Below are positions 33,601 to 44,297 of a DNA stretch of 64,000 nt, one piece after another. Each line of letters begins with the position of its first letter. Position 1 is the first letter of the stretch. The translations under genes were made by a program, and so were the position numbers. The DNA lies in assembly GCA_003550325.1 (NCBI GenBank), contig QKWP01000135.1, forward strand, positions 389,422 through 453,421. The letters are read 5' to 3'. The notes below the pieces were generated by a model that saw only the letters and a program-made list of their open reading frames with translations, did no database searches and was not told the DNA's origin. Source of the stretch: Gigaspora rosea (taxonomy: Eukaryota > Glomeromycota > Glomeromycetes > Diversisporales > Gigasporaceae).

Positions 33601-35570
33601 AAAGCATTTGCGGGTGTGGTCGATTAACGTGATAGGTCATGTGGTGCTGAAATTGTATTTATATTCTGGTTTCTTTGGTATTGGCCAGATATTCGCTTTT
33701 AGCCATTGTTGTGGTACCTGTTTTAAATGTATGCAATTGTTAAAGATTTTTAGTAGAGGGGATAGTGTGAGGTCGGAGAGTTGTTGTAGAATTTTATTAA
33801 AAATAGCTAGCGGTCCAGTTGCTTTGTTTTTGGGAGCGTTGTTTATAGTTTCTTTTAGTTCATCGAGCGTAATGGTATTCGTTAAAGTGTCGTATATTGA
33901 GGGGTCGATCTCAGTTATGGGTGAGTAGGTTTCTTCCCAGTCCTTTTCCCATAGTGAGTTTTGTGGATTTGATCCAGTCCAAGTTTTGAAGTGCGATCTG
34001 ACATGTGCTTTTATTTCGGCTTTGTCATTTAAGATTTGGTCAGGGAGAATTATTTTATCTGTGCACACTGGTTCTGGTCTTCGTTTCAGGATGCTGTCAA
34101 GCATTCTGGTCGTATTTTCTTTAAAGTCGTTATAACATCTGTTGATATAGTAATCGATCCTTTTGCTTTGCTCTTGTGATTTTTCTAGATTACGAGCGGT
34201 CCAAATTGTATGACGAATTCGTTTTAATTTGGGGATAGTTGTCGAAGGAGAATCTAAATCTAGCTGAGTAATAGAGGTAATTTCTAACAAGGCGAGGGTG
34301 GATGCGGTATATAGGAATTTATTACAAGTTTTCAGGCAGCAGTTGGAGGATTTGGTAGTTAAAAGGCGTAGGCATTTATTCATGGATTTTAATGCCAAGT
34401 GTAGGTTGGTTGCTTTTAGTGATAGGGCAAAGAACTTCTTCTGCCTGGTATAAGTGTAGGGAACGTATTTGTTGAGCGTTCTTTTAATTGTTGATGACCA
34501 AATATTCCAGGTCTTGTTTAAATGTTGAGTGTTCCAAATTAGGTTTTCTACAGGTAAGGCTTGTGAGAGTAATAAGTCAGTTTCGGCGAAAAAGTTTTCC
34601 CAGTCTTCTTTTGTCATTTTGCTGTATTGGTACATTTTTCGTTTCTTCTTTTTGTTTGGCTGAGTTTTTGTTTGCAAATTTCTATACGCCAGGTTGTGGA
34701 AATAATTTTATGATCACTATCAGATATATAGTCGGTGGCAGTAATAGTCGGTTCATCTATGTCCTGAATTAGATCTGAGTTGAACCAAATGTCGTCAATC
34801 TGGCTAGAAGTATTCGGTCCTACCCAGTTGGGTTCCGTGATATTGTAGAGGGATAGTAGGCTAGTTGCGTATATTGCATTAAGGTTATTGAAGAGTGAAA
34901 ATTTCTTGTCCCTAAACTGGTTAGCATTTAAGTCGCCAAGAAGGATTGTGTTCCAGTTCTTGTTTTTCGCTTCTAGAAACCAGGTGAATATTTTCTCTTG
35001 AGTTTGTTTGTTGAGTTGAGAGTGGTTAGTGCTAGATGGCAAGTAGGTCGAGATTATGCGGGTTTTATTATTTGGGAAGAAGAAGTCAACGTAGACTGCA
35101 GTGTCTGGTAGGGTTTTGATATCGTGAACATAGGGTTGGAGTTAGTTGTGGACCATGAGCACTGTACCCAGGCCAGGTCCTGAATGGTGTTGTAAGTTGT
35201 TCACGTAGTTGAATGTATAAAAGAGATATATTGGGTTAGTCAAGTTAGTGGCTCTTGAATCAGTTAATTTCGTTTCCGTCAGCGAGATTATATGGAGGTT
35301 AGCCTCCATGCAGTAGTCTATCCAGCTTTGTGCTTTTTCGAGCCTCGAGAGGCCTTGTATCTTGTGGGTGGCAATGTTGAGTCCAGTGTCAATAGGTTGT
35401 GAGAGGAATTTTTCAGCCTGTGGATTCGTTATGGTTAGTATACAGTTCATGTTTTCATCACCAGTGGGGGGAGGGTGTGTATTTGAGGAAGATGGTTGCG
35501 AAGTATGTTGTAAATTGAGTGTAGGAAGTGTAGGAGAAGGAGATTCTCTGTAAGTAGTAGTTGTGCTCAT
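30608..35570 (-). pseudogene. LINE ORF2: endonuclease, reverse transcriptase, RNase-H-like, Cys/His
   Basis: The order on the minus strand is as follows. An APE-type endonuclease spans 35570-34614 (ISLTETKL, LLGDLNAN, SDSDHKIISTTW), broken by TAA 35142-35144. A frame change near 34650 precedes the reverse transcriptase frame 34677-32716, with palm motifs ALSQDMSKAFDSV and MAYMDDSLW (YMDD). This frame is interrupted by TGA 33637, TAG 33274, TGA 33223 and TAA 32716, always in one register. Next come a region with a 67-bp deletion near 32554, a decayed RNase-H-like segment (about 31400-31700), and CPRCYSGPEDYSHLLTC at the C-terminus. The intact protein would be about 1600 residues and would make cDNA at nicked chromosomal targets. 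This copy cannot act on its own. Confidence 0.88.
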
Positions 35571-37776
35571 TTGAGAGGTGAATAATTATCGAACATGTTC
35601 CAGCTTGGTGGAGGGAGATCTGGTACATGAATAAATGATGTTGGAAAGCTGCAGAAGCGGAAATGTTTGCGCAAGATTTCGATCGTAGGTAAATATCATT
35701 GTATTCCTTAATGGGGAGTTGTAATTGTTTGTATTCTTCAATTTGGGCGATGGCTACAATTGCCTTTTCTAAATTGGTTGGTAAGTTGGGTTTTCTATCT
35801 ACATTATCTATGATTTCAATCCAACTTTCTGGTATGCGGTGGAAGTAGTAGTGCGAGCGTAGTTGTCTGGAGGTTTCAACTAGTGACTTTGAGGACCTAA
35901 TTGGAATAGTTAAGTTCACTTTATCTTTGTCGACTAGGTTGTGGTCTTTAGGTAGATTTGGCAAGTCTGTTGGGTTCACGGTCATATAGTGTAGTGGGAT
36001 AGGCCAGTTATATTTGTATTTTCCTTCAATCTCTTTAATGAATTCTTTGGCTAGTTCATCATCAGTGATTGGAAAGGTGTATTTTAATTGAGTTTTGACC
36101 CGGTATGGGTCCGCAGGCAAGTTAGGTTTTTGTACGAAGAAGTCATTAGGAATGCGTTTGAAGGAGTAGTGTTCTCTCAGTTTTTTGACCAAGTTGCGTA
36201 GTTCAGAATTGTCTTTGGGGTCACATGGGAAAAGGTGTCTGACCGCAGAGTTTAGTGCTTGTATAGTTGTAGGTAGTTTTTCGTTTTCTGCAGGAAGTTG
36301 GAAAAATTTTGCAGGGATCCGTTTGAAACTGTAGTATACTTTTAATTTTTGGTGGTATTCTCCTAGATACTTGAGTGTTGCCCAGTCAGTGATAGGAAAC
36401 AGGTTACGGACTGAGAAGTGTAGGTCTTCAATATCGTCTGGTAAAGGCATAATGGAGTACTCGAAGAAGGTCACTGGAAGCTGCTCAAACTTGTATATCT
36501 TGCATAGAGATGCTAGGATAGCTCTGGTATTTCTTCTATCTGCTAATGGAAGTGAGTAAGGTAGTGCGGCGAGTATTTCCTCATCTATGTCTTGGGGGTG
36601 AGTTGGGAGTGGTAACAACAGGTTCTCGTGCGATGAATAGAGACAAGTACGAGTTTGCTCAAATGTATGCTTGGGTAATTTTTGCCAAGTTTAAACAGTA
36701 GTAGATGTATCTAGCGCAGTCATGTGGTCTGAGCAATAGGAAGTCGAGGTTGCATAAATAATCGACTGCGAGTTTAATTTTCAGTTTCTCGTAAATCTGC
36801 TAGCGGTTTACTTTGTTGATGAATCGTACATTGTTGTGGCATCAAAACTTTTCTAGTGCCATTTCGAATAGTGGTTCAAATTCTTTTTGGTATGCTGGTG
36901 CTGCATTTTTATCTCTAGTAAATGATCTGAAGAAGGCAGTATCCATGTGTTGGATCTTTTGGTTAATAGCGGTCGGGATGTTGAATCGAGTGGATATTGA
37001 GCGTAGTTTGTGTGACAAGAATCGGTCTAATTTTTCAGGTGAGTCGAAGGCTTCAATGATCGTTTCATAATTCCAAGAGTTGTTGTCAAATGTGAGGTCA
37101 CGACGTCCAGCTATAATCTTTAAGGTTCCTTTGATCCAGTCTGTGGTAGTTCTTTTGATTCTTTTGGTCAGGGCATGTGCTTGGCTATATAGTTTTCGAG
37201 GTACATCGGGTTTGATGGTAGCGTTAGATTCGGTCTCCATGGCGTTGGAGTCGACCGGATTGGTTAACGAGTTGGGGATCTGTTGATTTTGCTGTTCCAG
37301 TGGGTCGGCCCATGGATTGAAGTTAGTGGATGGTTCGGTAAGGTCTGGTATGGGAATATTCACAGGCAGCTGATCCGGTGTGTTTACATTGGGTGGCAGG
37401 GAATTGGGTCAGTCTGCATGACCATCAAATTTTTCACGCTTGTTGTTGTGTTTTGATGTAGTGATGTTATCAATGAATTTATCGGGGGTAAACTAAAATC
37501 GCCACTTTTGAGCAAAAATTTGGGAGTAGGAGAGGTGGTGTTGGAAGAGGCCTGGTATTGGGTCTTGACATGTTTAGCAGAAGGACCCGTAGGTGCATCT
37601 ATTGACTCTTTGACATTAGCATGGATCTCGTCAAATGAAGTTAAGGAAGTTTGTTGAATATCTTCCATAGGATTTTCTGTCGGTCGCTGGCCAGAAGCCA
37701 TCGTGAAGAAGTGCGAGAACACACGGGGTGTGGTGAAAAGGCTATCTCCCTTTCTTTTAGTTATTTTGAGAGGCAC
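35458..37776 (-). pseudogene. LINE ORF1 with tandem repeats of about 50 residues
   Basis: It starts at MPLKITKRKGD (37776) with a low-complexity Ser/Thr/Pro N-terminus. A one-base frameshift near 37400 leads to 37363-36842 (basic helical stretch AHALTKRIKRTTTDWIKG). The same frame continues through TGA 36842, TAG near 36797 and TGA near 36655. A last frameshift leads to 36618-35458, which holds four or five degenerate repeats with the core YSFKRIPxxFF (also YKFEQLPVTFFEY, YYFHRIPESWIEI), preceded by LP and FP turns. I see no CCHC knuckle or typical RRM. ORF1 proteins of LINEs usually bind RNA and act as chaperones; whether these repeats do so is unknown. Its end overlaps the ORF2 start. Confidence 0.75.
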
Positions 37777-37977
37777 TAAGCAGGAGCGGTGATTTAGGTA
37801 TCAAATTAGGCCCCAAGGTCTATAATTAAGCAAGTGTTGTTTGTTTTCCTATGTATTTGTGTTGTTTCCCTAAGCTCTGAATTTGGTTTAGTGATCTACC
37901 ATTAAATTATTTTATTAAATTACGATAATTTATACGTAATATATATATTGTTAAAATTGATAATTATAATAATTTAC

Positions 37978-38179
37978 CTAATAGCAACTTCAAAATGTTG
38001 AATTGAAATGCTTGGCTTTAACCTAATTTTTGTGACTCTTTGCCAATTCCATTACGAAAATAAGGAGATCTTCGATTTCAAGATAACAGAATGAGTTCTA
38101 AATTCTTTATATTGTATCTGGGTATTTATCAACTTCAATAATAACATTATAATCATTTTCAGGAAGTTGAATATAATTT
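37978..38179 (-). pseudogene. BTB-BACK-TLDc protein gene, copy 6, first exon
   Basis: Degenerate exon 1: readable NDYNVIIEV and T-HS-ILK segments, then stops and frameshifts. The donor ATTAG|GTAAAT at 37977 is intact, and the following intron (to 37901) matches those of the paralogs until the LINE border. The start codon region is replaced by unrelated sequence. It pairs with exon 2 at 26590-27892. Confidence 0.8.
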
Positions 38180-39616
38180 TTTTTGCCAACTATTTTAAGA
38201 CGACTCTTAAAATATATATGATCTACCTAGAGTTCCAAACCGCGTGAATTCCTTTATGTCAAGAAAATGATCTATATCCGGATGTAAACCAAAATTTTGA
38301 TAATAATACATCTTTTTGTTTATTTTAACATAAAAAAGTTCTTCTATAGGTAAAATTTCATGATACGCATTTTTTTTACTTAGAAAACGGAACTAGTTGT
38401 CATAGTAAAATTTTATGTCTTGTTTTTATCGTTAACGTTAGCGTTTATGTTACGCGAAGGTCCAAATCACTTTCTTGACATAAGGGTACTAGCCGGGAAA
38501 CTGGCGACACGAGATTCAGAAAACCATTTTTTTTATAAGGCTAGACGCGTACTGTATGTATATACTGGAGTTGGTTAAAATTATAAGTCACGTATGTACG
38601 TACGTGTGTACAGTTTTTGAAATAATAAATATCCCAAGAATTTAGAAGCAAACATTTCATTAATAAAGTATCTCCTGCAATGATTATTTTTTGATCGCAA
38701 ATCATATGAATATATAGTAATATTGCTAACCGTTTTCATCCGGTTATCCGATTTCATTATTATTATTGTTATGCAAAATTCTAATAACCTTTTTTTATGA
38801 ATTTCTAGATTAAGATATTTTGAATTCTCCTAACTTTAGTGTGAAAATTTATTGGTATAGCGAAGTCATCAGACTGAGAAAAAAATCTTAAAGTTATATA
38901 TAATATATATAAATTATATCGAGTTGAAGTTTAATAATTCCATTAATCAAAAATTCTTTTCTATTTCGAATCTTTGCTATATCATTATAACGAGAGTGTG
39001 TAATTTTTGAAACACAGAAGACTTCAAGTACAGTATATAGTGTAAAAATTAATTTTAATTATTAGAATTGTCGTTTATCTTGAAACTTAGATCTTCTTGC
39101 ATGAATTAGCAATTTTTAGGTAGGTGCAATTTCAAACAGATACTATCCTCAATCATGCAATTTGTAGATTCTGTAGATCTTGCACATTGTGAGAGTTACA
39201 TGTCGATATTTGAGGGAATCAATAGAAAAGGAATAAAATATCTCAACAAATTACTCATGTTTTTTTTTTTAACTATATAATTATAGAATATTACTAATTA
39301 TACACAGGGTATATGATACAGTACATGGGTATTAATTTTGTTATGCAAATTCGTGTAACTTGCCAATCAAAACAAATTTTTGAATTGAAAAATTAAACCC
39401 TTGCTTATCGTTATTGGGAAATTTTGCAAGGAAGTTTTTTTTTTGTTAGAAGCCCAAAAGTGGGTTCATAATCGAAAGTTTGGGATACTGGTTGATTTTA
39501 TATTGCCTGTGCACATTACACCCGTGCTCAATAGAAATAGCCATAATTAAGTTTGATTTGGTAGTTATTAAGATATTTTAAATAATAATAATAATTACTA
39601 TTATTATTATTATTAT
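38180..39616. other. AT-rich intergenic DNA
   Basis: No gene is seen. There is a small GTACGTACGTGTGTAC run near 38592 and long A/T runs. A GAGGGAATCAATAGAAAAGG block near 39212 resembles one end of the GTCAATAGAA MITE family. Confidence 0.4.
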
Positions 39617-39879
39617 GAAATTTGCTATTTATCGCCAGTGGTGATCATCACTAAGGTATATTTTTTATCTTTAAATTTTGTCTATGAAATCACGTTTGAG
39701 CCTCTAACAAAAAAAATTTCTCGTTAAATTTTGGTATAAACTATACCCCCCTGCCCATCCCAGTTCTTACCCTAATCCTAAAATTAATCAAATTTTAATT
39801 TTTATTTCGGCAAAAAACTTTTTATTAATTTTTGTTAATCACTGGTGATGATCACCACTGGCAATAAGTAGTAATTTCT
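39617..39879. mobile_element. 263-bp palindromic-ended MITE
   Basis: The right end, read inversely, is GAAATTACTACTTATTGCCA followed by GTGGTGATCATCACC. The left end shows the same with three or four changes (GAAATTTGCTATTTATCGCC). The GTGATCATCAC core is itself palindromic. It has an AT-rich interior and no ORF, and sits beside TTATTATTA and T/A runs that hide any target duplication. Confidence 0.65.
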
Positions 39880-39883
39880 ATTA

Positions 39884-39917
<34 letters not shown>

Positions 39918-40449
39918 GGCACTAAAAATGGTTTGTTCCGACTCCCTATATTATGTTTACACAATTGTTACATAAACAAGTTGACTTACGCGTAATGAAC
40001 TATCGATACAGTACAATACATTTTAAAAGCGAAAGGTTTTATTAAAGTCAAGTATTCATTTATATTGGCGAAATTACAACTATTTCTTCCCTATGCTAAT
40101 CACAAGAATGTTCTTTATTTACTACCTTTTATTTTTTGGCGTACCTTTGCCCAATACAACAGATACCTACGACAAATATCTATGCGATATGCAACAAACA
40201 ATTAAGTCATAATAACCAAAGCTTATTTAAGTTCTTTCAATTTTTTTTTATACAGTATATATAATGTTATATTATTATCAAAATATATAACTAAATTTGG
40301 TTAGATACAATCAATTATTAACATTCAAAGAAATTTTTAATTAAAAAAAAAAATAAATTAAAACTAAATTACAACAAAAGATATGTACTATTTTTTTTTT
40401 TTTTAAAAAAAAAAAAAAAACAAGAAAAAAAAATTTTTTTTTTTGACAA

Positions 40450-40913
40450 CTACATAAAAATCATACAAAACATAGTTGTTCCTACAACTATTAAACTTAT
40501 AATAATACCAAATAAACCATTATTTCTTGAAGATCCACTTATTCCTAATGGATCAGTTTGATCATCTGCTACAGCATCTGTAACTAATTGTAATAAAACA
40601 ACAGTACTTGGTGGGTAATAAGTAGTATATGAAATCAATTGACCATCAGCATCCTTAGTGGTAACAACAGTTGTATAACCTGGAAATACTTGAGTAACTC
40701 TCGATGTATATGATGTTAAATGAAATGTTGTTATGGTTTTTTGGTCTTGATTTTGATTTTGATTTATAGGAGTTATAGTAGCAATTGCAGTTTCTGGTGC
40801 CATAGTTGATGTGATAACTTTTCCTGTAGCACTATTATTATAAATTAATTATTAATGGACGGCAAATAATGTTAATATTTTTCTAGATAATAACATTCTT
40901 GGGCAATGGAAAA

Positions 40914-40945
<32 letters not shown>

Positions 40946-43204
40946 AAATACGCACACTTTGCCTGGTGGATCAGGTGTACAATTAGAGTCATCACAAACA
41001 TTCATTGTCGTCGTTCGAGATTCAATTATTCGTTTCCCTGAAAATTGAATAATTAGAATTGGATTAACGGTCTAATGACAACAAATGAACAGAATCGAAA
41101 AAACTAAAGATATATAAGCGGAACAGAGATTCAATTCTTGAGCTTTAGATAAGGGTAAGGGCTTGAAAGTTAACACAAACGGGTAGGACTAAGATACTAT
41201 TACTACCTATCACTACCCTCGCCCACCAGCTATTATATAATTTATAATATTTATTGTCTCTGTCCGCAAATTACGGACTCTGATTGGCTAGATCAGGCGT
41301 AACGTATAAAAAAATCTATTTATATTTGGTCCTTTGGACTCTAAATGATTCCATTTTCCTAGCCTAATATAAAGATTCTGGGCTACCTCATGCCAGCAAT
41401 TGCAACAGAGCTTTTAATATATAGTAAAATCAAAGGTTAAAAAATTACCTGATACAACTGGAGTCTGTGTTGGAGTTACTCTAGCGGTATTTCGATCATT
41501 TCGATCATTTCGATCATTTGCATCTTGAGATTGCGTATTTTGAGCAGGTGCATTTTGAGATTGCGTATTTCGAGCAGGTGCATTTTGAGATTGCGTATTT
41601 CGAGTAGGTGCATTTTGAGATTGTGTATTTTGAACAAGCGCTGTTTGAGATTGCGTATTTCGATTTTGAGATTGCGAATTTTGAGCAGGCACATTCCGTG
41701 TTGGTGTATTTGAAGCCGCATTTTGTGCTGACGTATTTGGAGCCGCGTCTTGTGTCGGTGTATTTGAAGCCGCATCTTGTGTCGGTGTATTTTGAGCCGC
41801 ATTTTGTGCTGACGTATTTGGAGCCGCGTCTTGTGTCTGTGTATTTGAAGCCGCGTCTTGTATCTGTGTATTTGAAGCCGCGTCTTGTGTCTGTGTATTT
41901 GAAGCCGAGTCTTGTGTCTGTGTATTTGAAGCCGCGTCTTGTGTTTGTGTCGGTGTATTTTGAGCCGCATTTTGTGCTAACGTATTTGGAGCCGCGTCTT
42001 GTGTCTGTGTATTTGAAGCCGCGTCTTGTGTCTGTGTATTTGAAGCCGCGTCTTGTGTNNNNNNNNNNNNNNNNNNNNNNNNNNNNNNNNNNNNNNNNNN
42101 NNNNNNNNNNNNNNNNNNNNNNNNNNNNNNNNNNNNNNNNNNNNNNNNNNNNNNNNNNNNNNNNNNNNNNNNNNNNNNNNNNNNNNNNNNNNNNNNNNNN
42201 NNNNNNNNNNNNNNNNNNNNNNNNNNNNNNNNNNNNNNNNNNNNNNNNNNNNNNNNNNNNNNNNNNNNNNNNNNNNNNNNNNNNNNNNNNNNNNNNNNNN
42301 NNNNNNNNNNNNNNNNNNNNNNNNNNNNNNNNNNNNNNNNNNNNNNNNNNNNNNNNNNNNNNNNNNNNNNNNNNNNNNNNNNNNNNNNNNNNNNNNNNNN
42401 NNNNNNNNNNNNNNNNNNNNNNNNNNNNNNNNNNNNNNNNNNNNNNNNNNNNNNNNNNNNNNNNNNNNNNNNNNNNNNNNNNNNNNNNNNNNNNNNNNNN
42501 NNNNNNNNNNNNNNNNNNNNNNNNNNNNNNNNNNNNNNNNNNNNNNNNNNNNNNNNNNNNNNNNNNNNNNNNNNNNNNNNNNNNNNNNNNNNNNNNNNNN
42601 NNNNNNNNNNNNNNNNNNNNNNNNNNNNNNNNNNNNNNNNNNNNNNNNNNNNNNNNNNNNNNNNNNNNNNNNNNNNNNNNNNNNNNNNNNNNNNNNNNNN
42701 NNNNNNNNNNNNNNNNNNNNNNNNNNNNNNNNNNNNNNNNNNNNNNNNNNNNNNNNNNNNNNNNNNNNNNNNNNNNNNNNNNNNNNNNNNNNNNNNNNNN
42801 NNNNNNNNNNNNNNNNNNNNNNNNNNNNNNNNNNNNNNNNNNNNNNNNNNNNNNNNNNNNNNNNNNNNNNNNNNNNNNNNNNNNNNNNNNNNNNNNNNNN
42901 NNNNNNNNNNNNNNNNNNNNNNNNNNNNNNNNNNNNNNNNNNNNNNNNNNNNNNNNNNNNNNNNNNNNNNNNNNNNNNNNNNATTTTGTGAATTTCCATT
43001 ATTTTGTGAATTTCCATTATTTCGTGAATTTCCATTATTTTGTGAATTTCCATTATTTTGAGATTTTCCATTATTTTGTCGTTTATTCAAATCGTTTCTT
43101 TTGACATTATTCGAGTAACCAGTACTCGTACATATCATTAAGACAACCAAGATCAAAACTACTAATATAATAATATTATTAAATTTTCTATGAAAATTTG
43201 CCAT
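40450..43204 (-). CDS. Secreted Gln/Asn-rich repeat protein, probably GPI-anchored
   Basis: Proposed exons are 43204-41449, 41037-40963 and 40823-40450, 2205 nt in frame if the N gap keeps its length. Residues 1-30 form a signal peptide (IIILVVLILVVLMICTSTGY). Then come QNNGNS repeats, the gap, and many 9-residue QTQDAASNT repeats (27-nt units), followed by QSQNAPA/RNTQ repeats and a short NDRNDRNDRN run. Exon 2 encodes a small Cys-containing piece. The last exon has a Thr-rich tract and ends GLFGIIISLIVVGTTMFCMIF after GISGSSRNN, which fits a GPI-anchor signal (or a single membrane helix). Intron 1 is GT-AG (411 bp). Intron 2 joins in phase only with a GC donor (CAG|GCAAAG) and CTACAG acceptor. 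A cell-wall or surface role is inferred. No homolog is recognised. Confidence 0.75.
41690..42058 (-). repeat. 27-bp coding tandem repeat (QTQDAASNT)
   Basis: About 13 units of the pattern ACGCGGCTTCAAATACACAG (minus strand) are visible before the gap, with variants such as APNTSAQNA. In-frame units of 27 bp let the repeat number change without breaking the reading frame, so length polymorphism is likely. Confidence 0.85.
42059..42982. other. 924-bp assembly gap inside the repeat gene
   Basis: All N. QTQDAASNT repeats abut one side and NSQNNG repeats the other, so the gap is almost certainly unresolved tandem repeats. The length is a multiple of three but is an estimate. Confidence 0.95.
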
Positions 43205-44127
43205 CTTTGTATTATCAAATGTAAAAATAATGATATTAATATAATGACATTAAAATATAAAAGAAAAAAAGAAAATTTTTCGAACAAAGTCGATCGACTA
43301 AATATTATTTAGAAAAAAAAGTTAAACCATCTCTTTATATATATATAGAGAATTGGTAAACACTTAAATGCGGCTTTTAATGCATGGCCTAAAAGATGGA
43401 ATTGCTTATTACATTACACAGGTAATATAGATAAACATTTCAATTCAAAAAGCTAAAATATCTTCAAACTACATCAGGCTATATACCAAAAGAAGAATAG
43501 CCGTATATTATTGTCCTAAGATTTAGAAATTTATAATAATAATTAAATAATATAGTTAAGATATAATTAGATATATATTGTCTATAATATTCATATATAT
43601 AGAACTGTAACATATTACTACTTGAAACTTATCGGGACATACAATTTATGTAAGTATTGTGTTCATCAGCGGGACATGGCGATGTTTGCATATTTGCTCT
43701 TTCCAACTTTAGCTTGTAGGAAAATTATGAATGATAACTTAAGTATTCCTATTCATGAATAACGAAGGTATTAAAATTGCTTATATGCTATGAATAGCTA
43801 GCTTTATACTAACTATTTTCGTAAATTCTAGAAAAATACGCATGATTTTTGGGTTAAATCTATATTATATTTTTTTTAATATTAAATTATATGTATGCAA
43901 AAAGGGTAATATAGTTTTGAAATACGCAGTGTCTGATGGAACTCCTTATTTACTTGCGTGGAAAAAAAACGCATGAAAAGGAAAAAGAAGAAAGAGGTTT
44001 CATCTATATATAATATATATATATGTATATATATATATGTATATATATGTATATGTATATATCTATATATATATTTATATATCAATATAGTTTATTACAT
44101 AATAAAAAGCCGTTGTGGCTAGAGGGC
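43205..44127. other. Intergenic DNA with TA-rich microsatellite
   Basis: The promoter side of the surface-protein gene is at the left. No other gene is seen. A TATATATGTATATA microsatellite of about 80 bp lies at 44007-44086. Confidence 0.5.
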
Positions 44128-44297
44128 CCAGGGTACTGCGGTGCATAATTCTGCTCCCGCTAAAAATAATTTTTTATATTGTTCTTATAAGAGATATGTG
44201 ATTTAAATCATTTTTAAAACCAATTACAATGTAAAAAAAATAAAAAATAAAAAAAATAATTTTAGCGTGAGCAGAATTATGCACCGCAGTACCCTGG
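44128..44297. mobile_element. 170-bp TIR element with long inverted repeats
   Basis: The left CCAGGGTACTGCGGTGCATA and right TATGCACCGCAGTACCCTGG ends are exact inverses, and the arms extend about 45 bp (AATTCTGCTC, CGCTAAAA). No convincing target duplication. The CCAGGG terminus is shared with 1673-2072, suggesting a related family. Confidence 0.8.

Larger units (their letters stand above)
28071..37900 (-). mobile_element. LINE (non-LTR retrotransposon) in the intron of BTB copy 6
   Basis: The element lies on the minus strand, with its 3' poly(A) seen as a T-run at 28071 and its 5' end at 37900. The 16-bp sequence ATTAAATTATTTTATT occurs at both borders (28055-28070 and 37901-37916), as expected for target-primed insertion. 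Joining the flanks across one copy recreates the BTB intron seen in the paralogs. It encodes ORF1 (35458-37776) and ORF2 (endonuclease, YMDD reverse transcriptase, RNase-H-like, Cys/His), all with nonsense codons and frameshifts. The interval contains a duplicated 3' part joined by one N at 30386. Without the duplicate the LINE is about 7.5 kb. Confidence 0.9.

Noticed and set aside
28300..36850. Stop-codon reassignment or readthrough in the LINE
   Set aside because: All three stop codons occur, frameshifts and deletions are present too, and the host genes use normal stops. Decay explains it better.
41608..43104. A plus-strand open frame of about 500 codons over the surface-protein gene
   Set aside because: It is the antisense of 27-bp in-frame repeats plus the N gap. 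Periodic sequence keeps several frames open; the minus-strand reading has signal peptide and anchor.
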